Below, piece by piece: positions 56,700 through 64,000 of a stretch of DNA of 64,000 bases (position 1 is its first letter; the number at the start of each line of letters is the position of its first letter). Position numbers and translations under genes: made by a program. The stretch covers positions 26,818,726 to 26,882,725 of the forward strand of contig CM053334.1 of the NCBI GenBank assembly GCA_028583605.1, in the 5' to 3' direction. Source of the stretch: Dastarcus helophoroides. Its lineage: Eukaryota; Arthropoda; Insecta; Coleoptera; Bothrideridae. Under the pieces are notes generated by a model that was not told the origin of the DNA, did not search any database, and saw only the letters and a list, made by a program, of their open reading frames with translations.

Positions 56700-57140
56700 T
56701 ATTCACTTCGTGCGTGATCGGCCGCACCCGAACGCGGTTGCTTCCAGCCTTATGGATGGCTAAGCTCTCACATGCATTTAACATATAATTCTTTTAACTA
56801 CTCTTAACAATTTAATATTATTATCTATCCTATGATCTAATTCAAAAGCATGTCGAGCCACACTTGACTTCTCAGTTCTTCCGTACCTCAAATGAGCCAA
56901 ATGTTCTTTCAGTCGGATTTTAAGGGATCGTCTAGTTTGCCCGACATACTTTTAAGGACAATCCCTACATGAAATTTGGTAAATACCAGACTTATCTGTT
57001 TGCTCTACTTTATCCTTTAAACTACCCAAAAGCGAATTTAATTTTCCGTTAGAAGTACAAATAACCTGAAAGCCCTGGTTTCGTAAAATTCCACCCAAAC
57101 CCTGCGTGAGCGAGGCTTCAAATGGAAGTGAGATGAAAAC
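56700..57140 (-). pseudogene. Penelope-like polyprotein C-terminus: RT end and GIY-YIG endonuclease
   Basis: Translation of the minus strand gives GLGGILRNQGFQVICTSNGK, then the GIY half-motif (KSGIY, 56979-56993) with CRDC, an in-frame TAA (56952-56954), and YVGQT (56934-56948). RRSLKIRLKEHLAHLRYG and VARHAFELDHRIDNN follow. The order GIY, paired cysteines, Y.GQT, R..LK.R..EH and H is that of the GIY-YIG endonuclease of Penelope-like elements, which nicks DNA to prime reverse transcription. A stop follows RRIIC-like sequence and the C-terminal stretch CESLAIHKAGSNRV is found in another frame, so there is also a frameshift near 56770. Inactive, but only lightly damaged. Confidence 0.9.
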
Positions 57141-57414
57141 AAAAACTTTAAATTCGATATAAGATGATAATAATAAGACGAAAAAGCAAATTTAAGCCTG
57201 GTTAGTCTACTCTTTAAGTCTGATTAATTATATCTGTGTTTGTACCTTAAAATACGTCGGCCTAAATCTTGATGTTAACTGTTTTGATTTATTGGTTGAA
57301 AAGCTGATTATTTATTATTTGTAACCTTCAATACTGAAATAATTCCGGGATCCCGCGATTGAGTAAATGTAATCTCGAAATGCCGGAATTAGAAATAAGG
57401 ATCGGGATCGAATT

Positions 57415-60170
57415 CCCTAATGCTGGGGCGCTTGCACCCCCTGGTTCATACAGCAAACTGAAAATTTGTATGTATTCAATTGGAGGACTTTCCAATTCTT
57501 CAGAATTCATCCTTTCCTTGAAACATTTTTTCGAAATTTCTACCTTTTTCTCAAATTTTGTATATTTTTTACAAAATTTTACTTTTCATTTAAAATTTTG
57601 CAATTATTCATAAAATTTGCCTTCTTCTATCAAACATGACTGCCAAAATTTTGAATATAAAAATTCCTCGTTTTTTTCTAAAATTTCGTCATTTCTCGAA
57701 ATTCGACTTTTCCTGAAAATTTCGCCTTTTTTTGATCCTGAAAATTTCAGTTGGTTATTAAAATTTGCCTTTTTTTCTAAATTTGGTCGATCTGACAAAA
57801 AGGTTAATTTTTTAGAAATTTGAAATGTTTGTGAGAGGACAAAAATTTCAACTCTTTTTTAATCCAAATTTCTGGTGGTTTCAAATTGTTTGTCAAAATT
57901 TCGATGTGTTATCACAATATTTGACATTTTCTGACGCTTGTTGATGCAAGGTAGGGATCCTGCCTTCCTCTGACTCGTCCAGAGAGTCCACAGAAATCAA
58001 ATATTCGATTTTTCCCCTAAAATTTACTCTTTTTCTGAATTTAGAAGTTTCATTAAGATTAAATGCTTTTACTCAAAATTTAGATTTTTTTTTTGCAGAA
58101 TTTTTGAGAAAGGTTAGGTTTTTATTTTCAATATGATTTATTGAAAATTTCAAATTCTAAAATTTTCCTTTTAAAATTGAACCTTCTTTTGGAAATTTGG
58201 AATGTTTTCTAGAAAGTCCAATATTTTTTTGTAATTTGTAACGTAATTTTCAAAAATCCTGAATGTTTTTCGAAGTCTTTGTTTTTTCTGATTTTTTTAA
58301 AATTATATTCACGATAATTTCAACTTGTCCAAAATTCATGTTATTCTCCAAATTTCGACTTCTAACTCAAAATTCAATTTTATTTGTTTCTGGACATTTC
58401 CATTAAAAATGGAATTTTTTCCAAAGATTTAGACTTTTTTACAAAATTCGTTTATTTTTTTTAAATTGGATCGAATTTTTAATAGAAATCTAAACAATCT
58501 GAAGTTTCATCAATGCTTCTACTAAAAATTTAGATTTTTTTTTTGCAAAATTTCTCTTACAATATCGTCTTTTTCTCGGGATTTTGACTATTTTTTTTGA
58601 CTTTTTTTTTTAATTTGACTTTCTTTGAAAAATTTTTTGTCCATTTCAAAGTTTTCTCGAATTTTTTTTCCCAATTCCCATATTTTTCTGAATATTTATT
58701 AAGAATTTCGATCTTTAAGATTCTGATTTTTTTAGAAATTCTGACTCGTTTCCTAGAATGCCTTTTTCAGGAAATCTTGATTGTTATCTCAATATCCGAT
58801 ATTTAATATTTCAATAAATTTTTTTTTGGTAAATTCGTCTTTTTTTAAATTTCGAATTTTTCTAAGATAGTCTTTTACCTAAAATTCGCCTGTTCCTCAA
58901 AATTTGTCTTTTTCGAAATTTGAAATTTCGATTTTGTTTTCAAAATCATACTTTTTGGACTCTTTCAAAAATGGTTTATTTATTTCAAAATTTAGTCATT
59001 TCCTTGAATATTTGTCTTTTTCAATAAACTAAAACTTTTACATCAAATGGTTTTATGGTTCCTGCAAATGTTCACTTTTCTGTTGTTGCCAAAAATATTT
59101 TTGGGGATTTCGAGAAAAAGGTTTCTTGTAAATTCAACATCTATTCTGAATTTTAAATTTTGATAACAATTTTATTGAATCTTGCGATTTTTTTTTTCTC
59201 AGAGTTGGACTTTTTTGGAAAATTGCGTCTTTTCCAAAAATTAGATCTTTGAAAACTTTGAATTTTTTTTCAGAATTTGCACATTTCTCGAGTTTTTGAG
59301 AAAGGTTAGGTTTTTATTTTTAATATGATTTATTGAAATATTTCAACTTCTAAAATTTTCCTGTTAAAATTGAACCTTCTTTTGGAAATTTGGTAATGTT
59401 TTGTAGAAAGTGCAATATTTTTTTGTAATTTGACGTAATTTTCAAAAATCCTGAATTTTTTTCGAAGTCTGTTTTTTCTGTTTTTTTTTTTAATTTTATT
59501 CCCAACTTGTCCAAAATCATGTTATTCTCCAAATTTCGACTTCTAGCTCAAAATTTAATTTTATCTGTTTCTGGACATTTCCATTTAAAATGGAATGTTT
59601 TCCAAAGATTTAGACTTTTTCACAAAATTTGTTTATTTTTTTTAAATTGGATCGAAATTTTAATAGAAATATAAACAATCTGAGAAGAATATTTTTAGGA
59701 AATCTTGAAAACAAGATTTCTTAAAAAATTTCAAAAATATGACAAAATTGAAATAAAATAAAAATTCTGAAATTATTATTTTTAAAAGTTGAATTTTCTT
59801 ACCTGAATTCGATTTGTTCTGGAAATTACAACTCTTTTTACTAACATTTCTTTTTGAAAATCTTGTCTCTTTTACACTTCTACTTTCTCGAAATTTCGAC
59901 ATTTCTTAAAGTTCTCCAAAAGGTTTTTTCTTAACGTTGGGCTTTTTTCAAAATTTTGACTTTAATTTGAAAATGCGATGTCCCCACTTCTGTAGTTTTT
60001 AAGTAAAAATACCCATTACTACGCCAGAAGGTTTTCTTTTTTACCCATGAGCTTTTTAGAATGATTGTTGTTCCCCCACCCCCCTTAAAGAAAATCTTGC
60101 CTACGCTCATGTCCAAGATATTTCATAAATCGTGGAAGTTTATGTTCTTTTTTTTTAATGAAATTGTTTG
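57415..60170 (+). repeat. Repeat block I, right part
   Basis: T-rich repeat collinear with block H and internally duplicated (see 58104-59690). It ends near 60170, just inside the right terminus of the 7.1-kb hAT-like element. Confidence 0.8.
58104..59690 (+). repeat. Direct duplication of about 0.4 kb, offset about 1.19 kb
   Basis: 58104-58502 and 59293-59683 share TTGAGAAAGGTTAGGTTTTT, ATATGATTTATTGAAA, TTCTTTTGGAAATTTGG, TTTTTTTGTAATTTG, AATTTTCAAAAATCCTGAA, CTGGACATTTCCATT and AAATTGGATCGAA in the same order with few differences. The copies are much more alike than either is to the rest of the block, so the event is comparatively recent. Confidence 0.85.
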
Positions 60171-60362
60171 ACATTTTCTTTTCCAAAATTTTTACGTAAA
60201 ACAGTAGAGCTCAGGCGGGCCGCAGAAAAATGTTAGACGGCCGCATGTGGCCCGCCGGCCACGTCTTCCTCATCCCTGCTGTACAACACAATGTCTCTGT
60301 CTGCCTGCCTGTTCGTCACTGTTTAATTGAGATGATCATCATTTATTAAAAAATCTACCAAA

Positions 60363-61483
60363 ATGCCGTACTTAACTGAAACCCACAAGATTGAAATTTT
60401 AATAATGATTGGCTACGGAGATAGAACAAGAACACAACATGAAGTTATTCGTTTATTTAGAAAGAAGTATCCTGATTTACCACCCAAATCTCAAAGTATC
60501 GTAAGCAAAATTGAAAAACAGTTTCGGAAAAATGGGTGTCTAAGAAAAACAAGTAATTACCGTCAGAATGCGCTCACTGAAGATGTAAAAATTATTGTAC
60601 TTCTCTCTGCCCAAGAAAATCCTCATGTCCTCACTAGTCCGATAAGTAGGGAACTCGAAATTAGTCAGTCTCCAGTTGGAAGAATTCTCAAAATACAAAA
60701 ATATCATCCAAATAAAATAACAATCCTCCATGAACTCTTCGAAAATGATCCGGATAGAAGACTCTAGTTTTGAGAATAAATGACGGATGTACTGGACAGA
60801 AATGCAACATAGAAAATATCCTGTTTTCAGATGAATCAACGTTTATGTTAAATGGTGAGCTACATCGTCAAAACTGTCGTTACTGGGCAGACAACAACCC
60901 ACACTGGATGAGGGAAGGCCACACTCAACATCCAGAGAAAGTCAAAGTTTGGGCAGGGATTGTTGGTGATCGAGTTATGGGACCAATGTTCTTCCAAGGA
61001 AATCTCAATGGGGCAGGATATTTAGAATTGTTGCAGGAAGAGTTAATTTCTGATTTAGCTTTTTTGTTTCCTCATCCGGTCCCGAACAGAAACATCTGGT
61101 TTCAATAAGACGGTGCCCCTTCTCATTTTGCAAGACCTGTCCGTGAGTATCTGGATGATGCATTTCCAGGCAGATGGATTGACAGAAGAGGACCTTTTTT
61201 TTGAATGGTCATCCAGGTCTCCAGACTTAACATCTATGGACTATTTCTGAGGAGGGTATTTGAAGAGCAAAGTTTTTAAGACCAAAGCTGCAATATTGAG
61301 GGCTTTAAAGGAAGAATAAGATAGGAGCGTATACTAATTTCCCTCGAAATAATTAAAAATGTTCAAAATGAGTTTCGGTTCCGTTTAGGGTACTAACAGT
61401 TAGTAAACGGACAACATTTTGAACATTTATTAAAGAAAGATTATCGAGTTGAATCAGATTCCTTGATTTTTCTAATTAGTTAA
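60363..61483 (+). pseudogene. IS630-Tc1/mariner-type transposase (DUF4817 plus DDE domain), inactivated
   Basis: ATG at 60363. The N-terminal helix-turn-helix part reads HKIEILIMIGYGDRTRTQHE and PPKSQSIVSKIEKQFRKNG, the DUF4817-like domain common in insect transposons. The DDE superfamily part has FSDESTFMLNGE (first Asp, about 60830), YWADNNPHWMREGHTQHPEK, KVWAGIVGD, a stop then DGAPSHFARPVREYLDD (second Asp) and SPDLTSMDYF (third acidic residue). The C-terminus LVNGQHFEHLL precedes the last stop at 61481. Three stop codons lie within six codons near 60763-60780, and frameshifts occur near 60805, 61197 (T run) and about 61335. The product would have cut and pasted the element; the gene is dead. 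Element ends were not identified. Confidence 0.9.
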
Positions 61484-62885
61484 TATTTGTTAAATATCTT
61501 TTAAATGATAAGAAATAAAAAATTGAAATTTGGTAAGCATGTGTAACTTAATATATCCTCTAGGAATAGTCAAGAAAAAAAATAGGGTTGCTATTTAAAA
61601 AAAATGTCGATGACGTTATATCTTAAATTTATGACATTCTGTATAAAATTTTCCTACATCAAAAAGAGCGCTCGACGTGCCCGACCATATTTTCGAAAAA
61701 AAACTGTCTTTGATTTGATGAATTATTTCCAAGTTACAGACTAGCACTATGTTAAGTTCTTAAACGTCGAATTTATTAAATTTTAAACTTTCCCATGTAC
61801 CTCATTAATTCAGTTTATGTTTATCGATAATAATATAAAGTTACCCCACCTCCTCAAAATTTTTCTTATCTTTTTTAAGGCGACACTTATTAATGGAATT
61901 ATATCTCCGTTTTATGATCTTTTTAACAGAGTGGAGGAATTTAGCTAAGGCGAGCGGATCCCAAAATTCATTTACAACTTGGAATAATTTCAGAACTTTA
62001 ATACCAAGAATTATTAAAATAATTTTAAGGGATCAAAGAATAAAAAAGTTTCATTTCATGTACAACTTTATTATTTCTGTAGGAAAAGTATTTAAATTTT
62101 AATTAGCGAAATTTTGTTTCAGTTTGTCCAAGTTATTCATTAAATCCTTGCTAACTTTCCAAAGAATTCTTGTTTCAACCCAGCTCGTTTAATTGGTGTG
62201 ATTCTTTTTCAACGTTTTAGCGTATTCTCAAATGTATTTCCGATGATACATATGTTTTCTATTGTCAAAGAATGTAGACAGCTTTAAAAATGCATAAAGT
62301 ATATGTATATTAACTGAATAACCGCCCATCTATCAGCGGATTACCCGACGAATTGGATATGGCACATATCAAATCAGCGGACTAGTCGGCAGACTTTATC
62401 TTGCACAGACTAAATTTGTCAGTCAGTGGTTGTTAAATGTTTCGATTCCTTCTGACTCTGACATCTTTCACTCAAAAATGCCAAATCTTGGGTGCTTGCA
62501 AACATACCGCGAGCCGAGTCCAATTCGTACAAAAATGAGAGTATTAGCTTGATAACGTGAAGTTTTTAACTGACGGATTTAATTGGAGGATATAATATGT
62601 GTACAGATATGTACGTTAGTAGAAAGCTTCATATTTGGTATGTAGCGGGCCAAGTGCGCAGATATGTCTCTACGGATTAAATCCGCAGATTATATTCGTT
62701 CGTGTATGGCCGGCTAATAGTTCATATAACTCCAGAGGACGCTCACGAATTCGTCTAAGTTAATGTTAACAATATCAAAATTGTTTGAGTTACACAACTT
62801 ATAACTTATTAGATTTTATTGTTATGTAAATTCTTACTTCTTACCTCGGCTTTATGTGGAAAAATAGGAGTTTGAACCTTTCGTC
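61484..62885. other. Flank of the transposase pseudogene; nothing else recognised
   Basis: The first about 200 bp may include the 3' end of the transposon (GGGTTGCTATTTAAAAAAAA, GACATTCTGTATAAAATTTT), but no partner TIR was found upstream of 60363. The remainder is AT-rich with a GC-richer interval at 62320-62720 that has no open frame of note. Confidence 0.4.
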
Positions 62886-62889
62886 ATTC

Positions 62890-64000
62890 TGTAATCAGTT
62901 TTGTTGAAAATTTCGGCTCTTTTAGAAAAAAAGTTTATTCGAAAATTGCGTGTTTAGATTTCTTTTGGTCATTTAGACTTATTCAAAATTTTTCGGTGTT
63001 AACAACTTTTCGACTTTGTGCCGAAGCTTCTTCTTGTTAAAAATTTCGACTCCTTTTGAATACTTTCACTTTTTTCGACAATTTATATTTTGGCAAAGCA
63101 TTGGATTTTATTTTAAGTTTTCGACTTTTTCAATTCGGCTTCTATTTAGAAATTTTAACAATTCAGAATTTTCATTTTTATTTTCAAGATTTAGATTTTT
63201 TAATTTTGATTTTTCCAAAATTTCGACTTTTTCTCGACATTTTCACATGTATATTTCCAAAATGTTTTGGAACAATTTCACTTTCTTTCCCCTTTTTAAA
63301 CATTTTCATTTATTTTTTTATTTCGACATCTTTTGACCATTTACAGATTTCGACTTTTTTGAAACAACGACTTCTCTGAAAATATTGTTGAAAAATTTTC
63401 ATCTTTTCAAGAATTCTTGAAATAGCTTTGTTGTGATAGCGGCTTTTCTGACAATTTTGACTTTTCTTGAAGTTCGATTTTCAAATTTTCAATTTTGGTT
63501 CATTTCGACCTTTTTTATAAATCCAACCTATTTAAAAATTCATACATTTTGTTGAAATATTCGATTTCTAATCTTTTAAAAACTTCGACTTCTTGGTTAA
63601 AAATAAGAGAACTTAACACTTCCACTTTTTTTCAAAAGTTTAAATTTGTCTCAAAATTGTGACATTTTGAAAATTTCTACTTTTTAACTAGTTCAGGTTT
63701 TAGTTTTTTAAAATTCCGACTATTTTTGAAAATTTTCACTTATTTTGAAATTCTGACTTTTGCTAGAGATTTCAACTTTGAAAATTCCTTCTTTTTTGAT
63801 GTTTTGGCTTTTTTGAAACCTTGACCTCTTTAAAAATGTCGACTCTTTTTGAAAATTGCGACAATTTTAGACTTCCACATTTTTCAAAAGTTTCAATTTT
63901 TCTCGAAATTTATTTTGAAAATTTCTATTATTTTTGAAAACTTCCATTTCAAATTGAAAACGTCGACTTTTGCTAGAGATTTCAACTTTAAAAATTCCTC
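62890..64000 (+). repeat. Repeat block J, T-rich, continues past the window
   Basis: Short-period repeat in T-rich orientation to the window end. The segment CTAGAGATTTCAACTTTGAAA near 63765 recurs near 63972, suggesting an about 207-bp larger unit similar in size to that of block F. The two overlapping 106-107-codon frames at 63016-63379 are low-complexity artefacts. Confidence 0.75.

Larger units (their letters stand above)
56565..57150 (-). mobile_element. Penelope-like retroelement, 5'-truncated copy with coding sequence
   Basis: Reading on the minus strand: end of the reverse transcriptase ORF, GIY-YIG endonuclease region, an untranslated stretch, an intact hammerhead-like motif, the T-run/TTTCAG segment and the GGGGACAAGTTCTC terminus. 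This is the only copy that ties the short dispersed repeat of the window to Penelope-like elements. The 5' truncation point lies at about 57120-57150, where A/T repeat sequence resumes. The target duplication was not identified. Confidence 0.9.
53190..60278. mobile_element. 7.1-kb hAT-like element enclosing repeat blocks
   Basis: CAGGGATGAG starts at 53190 and its reverse complement ends at 60278. Beyond the 10-bp identity the ends stay related (GCGGGCCA, CTAA.CATTTT and GCGG.CCGC boxes in both). Flanking 8-mers are TTGTAGAA (53182-53189) and CTGTACAA (60279-60286), 6/8 identical and both fitting the T-2/A-7 pattern of hAT targets. The interior is repeat blocks, a Penelope-like copy and CCCGGGAT-type segments. 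No hAT transposase frame was found. Confidence 0.65.

Noticed and set aside
63016..63379. Two overlapping 106-107-codon frames
   Set aside because: Both are the short-period repeat read in two frames; low-complexity Phe-rich peptides.

Overview
This window is AT-rich eukaryotic intergenic DNA, most likely from an insect (possibly hemipteran; the species cannot be fixed from the sequence). The evidence is the mix of mobile elements: a Penelope-like element, a Jockey/CR1-like LINE, an IS630-Tc1/mariner-type transposase, hAT-type elements with 8-bp target-site duplications (TSDs), solo LTRs and foldback elements. There are also GTAAGT splice-donor contexts and no bacterial-style operons. No complete host gene is visible. 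Most open frames are accidental readings of A/T-run repeats.

About half of the window is one degenerate short-period repeat family with a core close to TTTTTCAAAATTTCGAC (unit roughly 17-20 bp). It occurs in long T-rich blocks (1-1.3 kb, 2.9-5.2, 9.7-13.0, 32.3-33.8, 37.0-43.0, 45.4-48.7, 49.3-51.4, 53.7-60.2, 62.9-64.0 kb) and in A-rich, inverted blocks (5.2-7.1, 15.5-20.0 kb). Several blocks lie inside hAT-like terminal-inverted-repeat elements: 48888-51479 with a perfect 8-bp TSD, 53190-60278 with a 6/8 TSD, 15325-20266, and 2752-7241. The simplest reading is that the 'satellite' is internal filling of large non-autonomous hAT-like elements. Nested in it are higher-order units (about 210 bp at 37.4-39.5 kb) and kilobase-scale direct duplications.

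A Penelope-like element (PLE) family is scattered through the window in about ten short insertions, most with 8-12-bp TSDs. One copy (56565-57150, minus strand) keeps the end of the reverse transcriptase ORF and a GIY-YIG endonuclease domain, which identifies the family. The repeated pLTR-like segment contains a hammerhead-ribozyme-like motif, intact at 56616-56656. Several copies are antisense/sense head-to-head pairs, and some insertions are only 43-80 bp.

Other mobile DNA: a decayed LINE (24.5-27.8 kb) interrupted by an 80-bp PLE fragment; three solo LTRs of one family (6571, 7518, 14525); a short hAT element holding a 7-bp microsatellite (23115-24344); a 371-bp hAT element (29822-30192) that interrupts an open frame and has a diverged copy at 44970; a mariner-type MITE (50158-50611); foldback elements near 9.1, 28.9 and 47.0 kb; and a broken DUF4817/DDE transposase gene (60363-61483).

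The less repetitive stretches (20.4-23.1, 27.8-32.3, 33.8-37.0, 43.3-45.0, 51.5-53.2, 61.5-62.9 kb) hold a few candidate host coding pieces: a possible first exon at 22506-22566 below two TGACGTC motifs, a possible internal exon at 43535-43617, and open frames at 29597, 36359 (minus) and 44173. None could be assigned a function.
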